Source: Desulfobaccales bacterium (GTDB lineage Bacteria; Desulfobacterota; Desulfobaccia; Desulfobaccales; 0-14-0-80-60-11). Taken from it: 64,000 nt of DNA. A program made the translations under genes and the position numbers. The notes beneath the pieces are model-generated. The model made no database searches, was not told the DNA's origin, and saw nothing but the letters and a program-made list of their open reading frames with translations. The stretch is taken from the NCBI GenBank assembly GCA_041648175.1, contig JBAZPO010000010.1, forward strand, positions 76,950-140,949, written 5' to 3'. Shown piece after piece: positions 43,225-51,828 of the stretch (positions are counted from its first letter, which is position 1; every line of letters begins with the position of its first letter).

Positions 43225-44832
43225 CTACCATTCTGGCAGCCGGATATCGTATTTGGGTTGGTCCGGGGGTGGAGGCAAGGGGACCGGCTTAAGCAGGTTG
43301 CCCCAATTGGTGCGTTGCGCCATGACCTTTTTAACGGATTCCGGCACGAAATCATGACCGGTTCGAATCTGCCAGCCACCGCCCATGGCCCGGTATAAAG
43401 ACACCAGATTGCCGGCGATGTCTCCCAGGGTTGTGGCGAGACTGTCCTGTTCGCTCAAGAGATTTTGCTCGGCAACCAAGACGGTGGTGAAATCCGCGAT
43501 ACCTTCGGAATATTGCAGGGTGGCCAGTTCGACGGTTTTCTGCGCCGCGGCGACGGCTTTGACCAGCTTTTGGGCCCGTTCCTGGGCCTTTAAGAAAGCG
43601 ATCAGGGCGTCCTCCACCTCTCTCTGGGCCTGAAGCACCGTGTTCTGATAGAAAATGACCAATTCCTGGAACCGGGCGTCCTGGAATCGGACCTGGTTGG
43701 TGATCTGGCCATAATTCAGGAGATTCCATTGAAAGGACGGTCCGATGGTGCCGAGGCGGCTCTTCCACTGGAACATATCACCCAGAACAAAAGGAGCCAC
43801 ATCGCTGGCCTGGAGCCCAAACGAACCACTTATGGAGAAGGCCGGGTAGAGGTTGGCTTTGTTGACGCCGATTTGGGCGCATTGGGCCGCGGCCCGCATT
43901 TCGGCGCTCTGGATATCCGGCCGGCGCCGCATCAGGTCCGCCGGGATGCCTACCGCCACCTGAGGCGGCGGCGACGGGATAGCCGATTTAGACCCCAGCA
44001 GATGCCCAATATCACTGGGAGGCAGGCCCATGAGAAAGCAAAGGGCGTTTTTGGTCTGACGTTCCCGGCTTTCCAGGGTGGGGATGGTCGCCTCTGTGCT
44101 ATTCAACACCGTCAGGGCCTGCTCCACGTCCCGCATGGAGGTGGTGCCGCCTTTCCAGCGCGCCGTGGCAATTTCCAAGCTTTTCTTTTGGACTAAGACG
44201 TTTTGGCGGGCTATGCTCAAGCGCTTTTCCAGGGTCCGGAGGAGGACATAGGATGTGGCTACGTCGCCGGTGAGGCTGACCAGGGCGTTATCATAATCGG
44301 CCACCGTGGCCATCAGACTGGCATCAGCGGACTCCACGGCCCGGCGAAACTTGCCCCAGAAGTCGATTTCCCAACTGGCGGTGAGCCCGGTCTGGGAGAG
44401 CCAAAAATTATCGGGGGCACCCGAGCCGGAGGTTGGACTGGTTTGACTGAGGCGATTTTTGGTCACTTCGCCGACGGCTTTTTGGGACTGGGGATAAAGC
44501 TCACCAATCGCGACGCCCAGTTGAGCCTTCGCTCCCAGGACGCGCACCCCGGCGATGCGCAAGGACAGGTTTTGCTGGTATGCGTCCTGGATTAGCTTAT
44601 CTAGAACGGGGTCGTTGAAGGATTGCCACCAGTCCCGGTACTCCTCTGTCTTTGTGTTGATCTGCTTATAGCTGCCCGTCTCCAGCCAATTTGACATCAC
44701 AGTGCTGTCAGGTTTGGAAAAATCCGGCCCCACCTTAACGCACCCGGAAGCCCATAAAGCCATGATCCCCATGGCTATCACGAAAAGACTTATCCGTCTG
44801 AAGCGGATCTCATTGCCCATAGGTCCGGTCAC
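43225..44832 (-). CDS. Outer membrane efflux lipoprotein (NodT/OprM family)
   Basis: 535 aa. Lipoprotein signal with ASGC (residues 28-31), then VKVGPDFSKP, the family N-terminus. Two repeated OEP domains of long helices and beta strands (about 70-280 and 285-490), with RRPDIQSAEMRAAAQCAQIGVNKANLYPAFSISG in the second. It forms the trimeric outer-membrane channel for the RND pump. First gene of the three-gene operon; ATG 44832 or 44820. The C-terminus has an extra ~45-residue Pro-rich tail. Confidence 0.93.
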   Translation of the reverse strand: MTGPMGNEIRFRRISLFVIAMGIMALWASGCVKVGPDFSKPDSTVMSNWLETGSYKQINTKTEEYRDWWQSFNDPVLDKLIQDAYQQNLSLRIAGVRVLGAKAQLGVAIGELYPQSQKAVGEVTKNRLSQTSPTSGSGAPDNFWLSQTGLTASWEIDFWGKFRRAVESADASLMATVADYDNALVSLTGDVATSYVLLRTLEKRLSIARQNVLVQKKSLEIATARWKGGTTSMRDVEQALTVLNSTEATIPTLESRERQTKNALCFLMGLPPSDIGHLLGSKSAIPSPPPQVAVGIPADLMRRRPDIQSAEMRAAAQCAQIGVNKANLYPAFSISGSFGLQASDVAPFVLGDMFQWKSRLGTIGPSFQWNLLNYGQITNQVRFQDARFQELVIFYQNTVLQAQREVEDALIAFLKAQERAQKLVKAVAAAQKTVELATLQYSEGIADFTTVLVAEQNLLSEQDSLATTLGDIAGNLVSLYRAMGGGWQIRTGHDFVPESVKKVMAQRTNWGNLLKPVPLPPPPDQPKYDIRLPEW

Positions 44833-45340
44833 TTGGCCTCGTTCCTCAAACCCGGGTCGAGCCGCGGGGGAGATAGGTCGAAACTGGAGATTTATTATAG
44901 CCTATCGAAAGATGCAGCGATTTTCTTAAATATCAAAACCATAAAAGCATAAAAACTCGCAAGTTCAATAAGTTAAATTATGAGCTTCTCAGAGCTGCAT
45001 GAGATGATGGACACAACTTGAGCCTCTCCCGTTACCGGGACTCATTCTATTCCACATTGACATAAAATTCCAAAGATAATTCTTTTTAATCAGGCTCTCG
45101 TGAATGACAGACCAGCGGTTGGCGAGAGAGGACCCGGAAAAAATCTAAATCTCGGGTGCTTGTTTTGTTTCCCGGCCGTGATTACGTAAAGATAAACGAC
45201 CGGGACCCTTCGTTGCGGCAGGGCCAGGGTGGCTTTAAATGGCCCCGTCCCTTTCACCCGGAGATCATGCCAGGCGAGGCGCCAGACTGCGTCGGTATCC
45301 CGGTTCGGGAGCGGAAAATCTTTAATCAGCAGGAGGATGC
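44833..45340. other. Intergenic region between divergent efflux operon and flavoprotein gene
   Basis: 508 bp without a convincing coding frame. It should contain both divergent promoters. TTGACA occurs at 45057-45062 but lacks a properly spaced -10, so I do not assign it. Confidence 0.5.
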
Positions 45341-46543
45341 ATGACCACCTATCTGATCATCGGTAATGGTGTGGCCGGTAATGCCGCCGCGGAAAATATA
45401 CGGAAATTTGATCCGGAAGGCAAAATCGCTATTTTCTCCAAGGAGGACCGGCCCTTTTATTATTTGCCCGCTCTGCCGGAATATGTGGCCGGGGACAAGC
45501 AAGCGGACAAGATCATCATCCATCCCCAGGCCTGGTATGACCAGCACCGGATTGAGCTGCATCTTGCCACCACGGTTACCAAGATCGATGCGGCCCAGAA
45601 ATTTGTGGAGACCGATAAGGGAGAGCGATTTACTTTCGACAAGCTGCTCCTGGCTACCGGTGGCAAGTCTTTTGTTCCGCCCATGAAGGGGGCCGACTCT
45701 CCGAAGGTCTTTACCCTGAAAACCCTGGCCGACGCCGACCGTATCAAAGAAGAGGCGGCCAAGGCCAAAACCGCGGTGCTCATCGGCGGTGGTCTTTTGG
45801 GGCTTGAGGCCGGCAACGGCCTGCGCAAGATGAATCTTTCGGTTATTGTGGTGGAGTTTTTCCCCCGGCTCCTGCCCAGGCAGATGGATGTGGCCGGTGC
45901 GGGCATCCTCCAGAGCCAGATGGAGGACATGGGATTTAGCTTTCATCTCGGAGCGATTACCGAAGAGATCGTCGCCACGCCGGTTGGTCTGCAGGTCTGC
46001 TTGAAAGGCGGTGATAAAATCATGGGCGACCTGGTGCTCATTTCCGCCGGAGTGCGACCGGACCTCAGCCTGGCACAAGCCCTGGGATTGGATATGGATA
46101 AGGGGGTCAAGGTGGATGACACCATGAAAACCTCCCGGGACGATGTGTACGCCGCGGGGGACCTCATCGAGCACCGGGGCCGCGTTTACGGCATCTGGCC
46201 CGCGGCCCTGGAGCAGGGTAAGGTGGCCGGCGCGGCTATGGCGGGTCACGAAGCCAAATATGAGGGCACTTTGCCGTCCAATGTCCTGAAGGTGGTGGGG
46301 ATCGATTTGGTGGCCGCCGGCGACATCGATGCCGACGGCAAGCTGGAAGCCATCGTCCACAAGGATAAGGTTAAAAAGACGTATCGTAAGTTAGTGATTC
46401 AGGATAATTGCCTGGTGGGAGCCATTCTTTTGGGTGATATTCGGGGCAGCGGCGAAATCGAGGTCGCCATCAAAAAGAGAAAGGATATCAGCGCCCTGAA
46501 AAGTGACCTGGCTAAGCCGGATTTCGACTTTAAACTGCTTTAG
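45341..46543 (+). CDS. FAD-dependent NAD(P)H oxidoreductase (rubredoxin reductase-like)
   Basis: 400 aa. FAD-binding GNGVAGNAAAENIRK at the N-terminus, NAD(P)H-binding VLIGGGLLGLEAGNGLRK in the middle (about 145-165), and the second FAD motif DDVYAAGDLIEHRG. A C-terminal domain of about 75 residues resembles that of NirB/NADH:rubredoxin oxidoreductases. A strong AGGAGGATGC precedes the ATG. Likely transfers electrons from NADH to rubredoxin or a similar small protein, an oxidative-stress role common in anaerobes. The following DUF5661 gene is 62 bp away and may be co-transcribed. Confidence 0.85.
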   Translation: MTTYLIIGNGVAGNAAAENIRKFDPEGKIAIFSKEDRPFYYLPALPEYVAGDKQADKIIIHPQAWYDQHRIELHLATTVTKIDAAQKFVETDKGERFTFDKLLLATGGKSFVPPMKGADSPKVFTLKTLADADRIKEEAAKAKTAVLIGGGLLGLEAGNGLRKMNLSVIVVEFFPRLLPRQMDVAGAGILQSQMEDMGFSFHLGAITEEIVATPVGLQVCLKGGDKIMGDLVLISAGVRPDLSLAQALGLDMDKGVKVDDTMKTSRDDVYAAGDLIEHRGRVYGIWPAALEQGKVAGAAMAGHEAKYEGTLPSNVLKVVGIDLVAAGDIDADGKLEAIVHKDKVKKTYRKLVIQDNCLVGAILLGDIRGSGEIEVAIKKRKDISALKSDLAKPDFDFKLL

Positions 46544-46605
46544 GGTAGGTGGGAAAATGGCCGGTAGAGGCCACCGATTAACGATATGAAGAAAAGGAGC
46601 CTGTT

Positions 46606-47043
46606 ATGGAACTGCCCGTATATGTCACCGTTGAGGAAGTGCAGCGAGTCTGCAAGGCGCTCAACCTTAGGGATTGGACCAAAGTGACGGATGGCAAAGT
46701 GCTGCCTGAAGAGGCCGGGGTAATTCTCAGGGCGGTTAATACCGGCGGCATGAGCATCCCCCTGGAAGACTTCATCATCGGCCTGGAAGTGGAACTGGAA
46801 CACGGCACGCGATTTAAGGACGCCAATGTCACCAACAATCATCCTCTGTTGACGGGGAAGATTGTCCTGGCGCACCTCAAGGAGACCATGGACTATTACC
46901 AGCGCCTGGACGTGGCCGAATTGGAGGGGGACCTTCTGAAAGCCATGGCGGTCAAGGACCTGAACAAGGCCGCGGACAAGTACCGGAAACTGCTCAAGGC
47001 CAAATTGGCCCTGGCCCAGGCCGAAGCCCGGGAAATGCCGTAA
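46606..47043 (+). CDS. DUF5661 family protein
   Basis: 145 aa, soluble, SD AAAAGGAG. The core IGLEVELEHGTRFKDANVTNNHPLLTGKIVLAHLKETMDYYQRL matches the DUF5661 pattern of a four-helix-like protein with conserved Glu and His residues (ELEHG, LAHLKE) that could bind metal. The C-terminal 45 residues are a charged helical extension (LLKAMAVKDLNKAADKYRKL). No function is established. It is probably in one operon with the preceding flavoprotein. Confidence 0.75.
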   Translation: MELPVYVTVEEVQRVCKALNLRDWTKVTDGKVLPEEAGVILRAVNTGGMSIPLEDFIIGLEVELEHGTRFKDANVTNNHPLLTGKIVLAHLKETMDYYQRLDVAELEGDLLKAMAVKDLNKAADKYRKLLKAKLALAQAEAREMP

Positions 47044-47105
47044 AGGAATTGAGGGAGGGAGCCAGGGGCTTTTCGTATGTGCCCCTGCCCCCTCGCCTCA
47101 ATAAA

Positions 47106-47960
47106 TCAGCCAGCTTTTCCCCGGGGCACCGGGCAGCCCGGGCCGGAGCGAAAGTGTAGCGATTTGGCCACCAGGGCCTCCAGCCTTTGGCGGGCCGCGG
47201 GGGAAAGGCCCAGGCCGGCAATATCGGCCTGGAATTCAGCCGGGGTGCCATAGCCCGCGATGTAGCCGTTCACCCGGGCCGCGGCAGTGGATGACACCAG
47301 CGCCTCACGGGTTGGGTACATGGCGCTGAATTCGGCCAGCAGGTCCGGCATCTGCCGCAGGAAGTATTTCTGATGGTAGTCCTCGGCCAGGGTGAAGGCG
47401 CCGGCCGGGAGGATTTCGGTGTAGACCGTGCTCTTCAACCGGACCGCCACCTGCTGCCGTGTTTTCAGGGCCAACGCCTTTTGCCGGTCATTGTGATAAA
47501 AGATGGCCGCTTTGTATTGGGAACTCCAAGCGGCCTGGCCGGGCTGGTGGCTGCGCCAGAAGATATCCAGCAATTTCTCGTAGGAAATGATGGCCGGATC
47601 GTAGTCGATCTCGACGGTCTCGGTGTGGTCGCCGAGGTTGTGATAAGTGGGGTTTGGCTTGGCGCCGCCCGTGTATCCTACCCGGGTGCGAATCACGCCG
47701 TGGATGGCCCCGAACTGGGCATCCGGACCCCAGAATCAGCCATGAGCGAAGGTGGCAGTTGCCGTTCTGGCGGGAACTGCGGCATCAACGGGCGGAATTT
47801 TGGTAGCCGGAGATAACGTCGCCGGTTGCATAGATAATATGGTCCTTTCTTGATTGCCTTGATTAGGCAAGCCTGCCAGGCTCACGCCGGGACAACAAAA
47901 CGCAGCTAACGCCAAGCCGATCGGTAAAAGCCGGGCGAGAGTCAGCCAATTAAGCCTCAT
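47106..47960 (-). CDS. msrA: Exported peptide-methionine (S)-S-oxide reductase, probable selenoprotein (in-frame TGA at codon 75)
   Basis: 284 aa if the TGA at 47738-47736 is read as Sec. Residues 1-29 are a signal peptide (LLPIGLALAAFCCPGVSLAG), followed by a Pro/Ala-rich linker, then the MsrA domain. The catalytic motif normally GCFWG reads HG-TGA-FWGPDAQFGAIHGVIRTRVGYTGG, with everything else conserved in the same frame on both sides, including the downstream Tyr/Glu residues (AEDYHQKYF). A Cys near the end (SGPGCPVP) could resolve. A hairpin starts 11 nt after the TGA. A plain nonsense mutation exactly at the catalytic codon is the alternative, but the undecayed frame argues for selenocysteine. 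A sigma-70 promoter lies at 48057-48085. Confidence 0.82.
47702..47724 (-). promoter_or_regulatory. Candidate bacterial SECIS hairpin of msrA
   Basis: Starting 11 nt after the TGA, the minus strand folds as GGATG-CCC, loop AGTTC, GGG-(GC bulge)-CATCC. The loop contains GU and lies about 20 nt after the TGA, in the range of known bacterial SECIS elements. Confidence 0.55.
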
Positions 47961-48056
47961 GGATAACTTCCTTTTCTCCTGGAACCTCTAGCTAAGGCAC
48001 CCGGTCTCGAGAGCATTGAAGGTGCGGCACCTTACTTATTGGGTGTTCTAAACAAA

Positions 48057-48085
48057 ATTATAGCCATGCTTTGAGTGCAAAGCAA
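48057..48085 (-). promoter_or_regulatory. Promoter of msrA
   Basis: Minus strand TTGCTT (48085-48080), 17-bp spacer, perfect TATAAT (48062-48057). In the leader, AAGGTGC-G-GCACCTT (48019-48033) is a perfect palindrome and possible operator. Confidence 0.6.
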
Positions 48086-48107
48086 GGTCTAGTAAGGAAA
48101 AGGTTGA

Positions 48108-48127
48108 GGGCGGGGATACCCCGCCCC
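48108..48127. repeat. GC-rich palindrome
   Basis: GGGCGGGGATACCCCGCCCC forms a compact hairpin downstream of the DsrE-family pseudogene and upstream of the msrA promoter. It lacks a T-run, so it is not a standard intrinsic terminator. Confidence 0.5.
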
Positions 48128-48239
48128 TGAAGATGGCGCCCAAGCAGAGCTTGGGCGGAAAATGACCTTCCTAAGTACAATCGGGGAACGAGGGCGTAAA
48201 GGCGTGCTGGCGTGCGTGGGGCAGTTGCGGAGAGAAAAA

Positions 48240-48587
48240 TCAGAAAGTCAAGATGGTGAAACCGGCCTCCAGATAGCGTCCCAGACTGGGGTGGCCGCTC
48301 GTGTCGTCCAGGAGGCGCAACCCTTGGGCCTGGACCTCGGCCAAGGACCCGGTCTTGGTAGCGCAGGCCCGGCAGACCCCTTCGATCAACCCGGCTTCCT
48401 TGGTTTTCATCTACAGGGGATAAAAAGGGTTCTCAGGGCGATTCAGGTCTTTAAGCAGTTTGGTGGCCTGGCCTTCGATGATGATTTTGGCTTCGCCGGC
48501 CTGATCCCTTAAATCGAGGGCGTTCAACAAGACGTGGGCGAAGCATATGATTTCACCTTGAAAGGCGACCAAGGCGATTTTAAGCAT
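48240..48587 (-). pseudogene. DsrE-family protein gene with in-frame TAG (codon 59)
   Basis: From ATG 48587 the frame encodes LKIALVAFQGEIICFAHVLL, KIIIEGQATKLLKDL and PFYPL, then TAG (48413-48411), then MKTKEAGLIEGVCRACATK, GLRLLDDTSGHPSLGRYLEAG and FTILTF before TGA at 48242-48240. This is one complete 115-residue DsrE-like protein of a type common in anaerobes (conserved VCRAC and GHPSxxRY), interrupted once. Homologues, as I remember them, have an aromatic residue at the TAG position, so a TGG or TAY to TAG mutation is the simplest reading; a pyrrolysine readthrough or translation restart at the ATG right after the TAG are alternatives. It lies 49 bp downstream of the DUF5320 gene. Confidence 0.7.
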
Positions 48588-48636
48588 GCGCGCTTCCCGC
48601 GATTATCTCCCGGAGGGGGTCAAGTTCGCCCCAGGA

Positions 48637-48906
48637 TTAGCCATCCAGGGCCCGATCCGCGTCCTGCTCCAGGACGGCGATGCGCTTTGTGACCATGGCC
48701 AACTCCCGGGCCAACAATTGGGCCCGGCAGCGCAAATCAGTCAGCTCTTCTTCCTCGGTGGCATACGACCTGGCAGCCGGGATGTCCCACCACATAGCCG
48801 GACCATAACCGGGGAATTCGTAATCGTTCTCTCGACGGTAGTCGCCCCATTCTCTACCACTGCGGGGACCTTGCTGCCACGGTCCCCAACTCTTGAAACC
48901 CGGCAT
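48637..48906 (-). CDS. DUF5320-like small protein
   Basis: 89 aa. MPGFKSWGPWQQGPRSGREWGDYR resembles the MPGxDGTGPxGxGPxTGRGxG head of DUF5320 proteins. The C-terminal half (EEEELTDLRCRAQLLARELAMVTKRIAVLEQDA) is a predicted coiled coil. AGAGGA lies upstream of the ATG. Such proteins often accompany Mrp/NifX/DsrE-type iron-sulfur genes in anaerobes; here a DsrE-family gene follows. Function unknown. Confidence 0.75.
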   Translation of the reverse strand: MPGFKSWGPWQQGPRSGREWGDYRRENDYEFPGYGPAMWWDIPAARSYATEEEELTDLRCRAQLLARELAMVTKRIAVLEQDADRALDG

Positions 48907-48950
48907 ACTTTATCCTCTCGGAGTATGGAGTAATTGACGACTCTAGGGCA

Positions 48951-49013
48951 GGAATATATTCCGCCCCCAATAATCCTTGATACTCCCATATCGTTTTTAT
49001 CTTTATTTGTCAA
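48951..49013 (-). promoter_or_regulatory. Candidate promoter and operator of the DUF5320 gene
   Basis: Minus strand perfect TTGACA (49013-49008), 17-bp spacer, weak -10 TATGGG (48990-48985). Downstream at 48951-48962 lies the perfect 12-bp palindrome GGAATATATTCC, extended by GGGC/GCCC flanks, a likely repressor site or RNA hairpin. Confidence 0.4.
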
Positions 49014-49134
49014 CTGTATCTGGAGTTTTTCCAGGCACCCAAGCTGCCCGCATATTTATCTAGAGATGCTTCGGGGTCAAAGGGTTAATTATCGCTACCT
49101 ATCAAGCATTTTTAAGGATTTTCCCCGGATGGAC

Positions 49135-49164
49135 TTGTCAGGCGACCGTTATATAGGATATAAA
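49135..49164 (+). promoter_or_regulatory. Promoter of the Cache-like lipoprotein gene
   Basis: TTGTCA (49135-49140), 18-bp spacer, TATAAA (49159-49164), with the start codon about 40 bp further on. Confidence 0.6.
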
Positions 49165-49204
49165 GCAAGCAAGATAGAAGACAAGTTGGAATTGGAATAA
49201 AAAT

Positions 49205-49765
49205 ATGAAACCCAGTTTTATAATGAGCAAATTCAAGTCGAGAGTGCTGGCCCTGGTGGTTGCGGCCACCCTTTTGTCTGGGTGCCAGGCCAAGCCGCCC
49301 CCGTTGAGTCCTGCGGCCGCCAGCTTCAAGCAAGAAATAACCACTTGCCTCACCAATCTCTCCGCCGGTTTGATGGAACCGGTGGCCAAGAAAGACATGG
49401 CGGCAATTAACGCCGCGTTGGAGAAAGCTGAATCCCCGGCCGTCAAGTTGTGCCGGTTGTGTCCGTTTCAAGTCGGGGTCTTGAGCCCGTTAGGCGAGGT
49501 CTTGGCGACATACCCTCCCAGGTCGGGTAATGGCACGAAAAATTACTCTAACTATGATCTGATTACCAAGGCCATCCATAGCAAGAAGATCCAGCAGCAG
49601 AAGTTCTTTCTGCAGAACGGCTCTGAACTCTATATTATTTGCGCCCCTCTCGTCCGAGAAAATAAGGTGATTGGTCTAATCGCCATTGCGATCAACTCCA
49701 AAGAGGCGGAAAAGAGGTGGGGCTTTCAGGCAAACGAGTTCCTGGGCTTGGATTTTAATTCTTAG
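49205..49765 (+). CDS. Lipoprotein with Cache-like sensory domain
   Basis: 186 aa. A lipoprotein signal ends in LLSGC (residues 23-27). After a helical stretch, the segment from about 80 to 175 (CRLCPFQVGVLSPLGEVLATYPP, NYDLITKAIHSKKIQQQKFFL, SELYIICAPLVRENKVIGLIAIAINSKEAEKRWG) has the strand-helix pattern of a single Cache/PAS-like periplasmic domain. Two Cys (CRLC) are notable. There is no output domain, so it may be a ligand-binding partner or inhibitor of a membrane sensor encoded elsewhere. It lies ahead of the Mla operon but 77 bp away and with its own promoter. Confidence 0.7.
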   Translation: MKPSFIMSKFKSRVLALVVAATLLSGCQAKPPPLSPAAASFKQEITTCLTNLSAGLMEPVAKKDMAAINAALEKAESPAVKLCRLCPFQVGVLSPLGEVLATYPPRSGNGTKNYSNYDLITKAIHSKKIQQQKFFLQNGSELYIICAPLVRENKVIGLIAIAINSKEAEKRWGFQANEFLGLDFNS

Positions 49766-49842
49766 GTCATAAACCGGATTGTTAAAGGATCCCCAATTGG
49801 CCACCTTCCCCCTGATCCAGGTTACCGTCTGCTTTTCAAACG

Positions 49843-50994
49843 ATGGAACACTCTAGCGTGCCGGGGCGAGGCCATACTGTCGAGGTGCGCGGCGAGAGGG
49901 GGCAACGCCTTACCCTCGCCATCTCCGGCCGGCTCGCCCTGGATAACCTTTACTCCTTCAACGCTGAAGTCGAGACCCTCTTCCAGAAAATGATTCCGGC
50001 CGCACTGACGGTTGACCTGGCCGGCCTGGACTTTCTGGATAGCGCCGGGGCACTGGCTTTGATTGAACTGGAGAACCAGGCCCGGACCCGCTCCATAACC
50101 TATGAACTCGTGAACCCCAGTGACAAGGCCCGGGGGATCATGGGCCTTATCGACCCCAAAGCCCTCACCACCCCGCCACTGATCACCGACCGCAAGACCG
50201 GCAATTTCCTGGAACGGGTGGGTGATGAAACCCTGGCGGTTCTCTACGACTTCAAGCGGGTGTTGATCTTTTTGGGGGAACTTCTGGGAGCGCTGACTTA
50301 CGCCCTGTTCCACCCCAGGTCGGTGCGTTGGGACGACGTGCTTTCTTACATGAAGCGGGCCGGAGTGGACGGGCTGCCCATTGTCGGTCTCATCAGCCTG
50401 CTTTTGGGCCTTATCTTGGCGTTCATGTCGTCGCTCCAACTCAAGCAGTTCGGGGCCAATATTTATGTGGCCTCATTGCTGGCGATTGCCATTGTCAAGG
50501 AATTGGGCCCCATCATGACCGCCATCCTGGTGGCCGGGCGCTCGGGATCGGCCTTTGCCGCCGAAATCGGCACCATGATGGTGAACGAGGAAGTGGACGC
50601 CCTTACCACCATGGGTTTCACCCCGGTGCGGTTCCTGGCCGTGCCCAAGGTCCTGGCGGCCATGATCGTGGTGCCCCTGCTCACGCTTTATGCCGACCTC
50701 TTTGGCATCCTGGGCGGCTTGATCGTGGGCGTCATGGGGCTCGACCTGACGGTTTACACCTATTTGAAGGCAACCCAACAGAGCCTCAGTCTCCTGGATA
50801 TCATTACCAGCCTGATCAAATCCGGGGTCTTTGCCGTGCTGATCGCCGGGATCGGCTGCCAGCGCGGCTTTGAAGTCAGAGGTGGGGCCGAGGCTGTAGG
50901 CTCCGCCACCACCTCCGCGGTGGTCGCGGCAATTTTTCTGATTATCGTTACTGATTCGGCTTTTGCCTTAGTTTTTCAGTACCTGCATATATGA
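49843..50994 (+). CDS. mlaE: Mla-type phospholipid transporter permease with N-terminal STAS domain (MlaB-MlaE fusion)
   Basis: 383 aa. Residues about 10-110 form a STAS domain (LTLAISGRLALDNL, VDLAGLDFLDSAGALALIEL), the role of separate MlaB in E. coli. Residues about 120-383 are the MlaE permease with five or six helices and the family blocks VGLISLLLGLILAFMSS, KELGPIMTAILVAGRSGSAFAAEIGTMMVNEEVDAL and GFEVRGGAEAVG. It moves glycerophospholipids across the inner membrane face in retrograde or anterograde transport. Its stop overlaps the next start (ATGA). Confidence 0.93.
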   Translation: MEHSSVPGRGHTVEVRGERGQRLTLAISGRLALDNLYSFNAEVETLFQKMIPAALTVDLAGLDFLDSAGALALIELENQARTRSITYELVNPSDKARGIMGLIDPKALTTPPLITDRKTGNFLERVGDETLAVLYDFKRVLIFLGELLGALTYALFHPRSVRWDDVLSYMKRAGVDGLPIVGLISLLLGLILAFMSSLQLKQFGANIYVASLLAIAIVKELGPIMTAILVAGRSGSAFAAEIGTMMVNEEVDALTTMGFTPVRFLAVPKVLAAMIVVPLLTLYADLFGILGGLIVGVMGLDLTVYTYLKATQQSLSLLDIITSLIKSGVFAVLIAGIGCQRGFEVRGGAEAVGSATTSAVVAAIFLIIVTDSAFALVFQYLHI

Positions 50995-51827
50995 GGCGGA
51001 GTTCAGTCGGGGCCAGACTTTTTCAAGAAACGGGTGCAATGGTAAACAATTCTTCTCCCCCCCCAGTCATCGTAGTGGACCAATTGACCGCCCGCTTCGG
51101 GGATAATACTATCTTTGACCGGGTGAGTTTTCAGGTCAATCAGGGGGAAATCCTGGTGATCCTGGGAGGCAGCGGCTGCGGCAAGTCCACCATGCTGAAG
51201 CACATGATCGGCCTCTATAAGCCTGCCGCGGGCAAAGTCCTGCTCAGCGGCGTCAATATCAATACTTATGACGACCGGATCTTACGCCAGGTGCGTATGA
51301 ATCTCGGGGTTCTGTTCCAATCCGGGGCGCTGTTCGGCTCCATGACCCTGGCGGAAAACGTGTCTTTGCCTATTTACGAATACACTGACCTGGACCCAGC
51401 CACCATCGAACTTATCGTCAGGATGAAGTTGGGCCTGGTAAGCCTGGCTGGTTACGAGAACCACCTCCCCTCGGAGATTTCCGGGGGCATGAAAAAGCGG
51501 GCGGGGCTGGCCCGGGCCATGGCCCTGGACCCCACGGTCCTCTTTTTCGATGAGCCCTCCGCCGGGCTGGACCCTATCTCGTCGGTGGAACTGGACAATT
51601 TGATCAAAAGCATTAATACCGGGATGGGAACCACCATGGTCATCGTCACTCACGAACTGGAATCCATTTTTAACATCGCCCACCGGGTGATCATGCTGGA
51701 TAAGGGCGCCAAGGGCATCATTGCCGAAGGCGATCCCCGGGAACTCAAGGACCACTCCACCGACCCCCGGGTGGTGAACTTCTTTAATCGCCGTCCGGCT
51801 GCCGAAGCCCCGCCCCAAGGAACGTAA
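50991..51827 (+). CDS. mlaF: Mla-type ABC transporter ATP-binding protein
   Basis: 278 aa from the ATG overlapping the previous stop; ATG 51039 is an alternative giving the usual length. Walker A GGSGCGKST, Q-loop in LGVLFQSGALFGS, signature SEISGGMKKRAGLARAMA, Walker B TVLFFDEPSAGLDP and H-loop IVTHELES are complete. The Phe/Gly-rich LFGSMTLAENV is typical of MlaF/Ttg2A. It energises the MlaE permease; operon order permease-ATPase-MCE-lipoprotein. Confidence 0.94.
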   Translation: MRRSSVGARLFQETGAMVNNSSPPPVIVVDQLTARFGDNTIFDRVSFQVNQGEILVILGGSGCGKSTMLKHMIGLYKPAAGKVLLSGVNINTYDDRILRQVRMNLGVLFQSGALFGSMTLAENVSLPIYEYTDLDPATIELIVRMKLGLVSLAGYENHLPSEISGGMKKRAGLARAMALDPTVLFFDEPSAGLDPISSVELDNLIKSINTGMGTTMVIVTHELESIFNIAHRVIMLDKGAKGIIAEGDPRELKDHSTDPRVVNFFNRRPAAEAPPQGT

Positions 51828-51828
51828 C

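Noticed and set aside
45057..45080. TTGACA with GATAAT before the flavoprotein gene
   Set aside because: The spacer is 12 bp, too short for a sigma-70 promoter.
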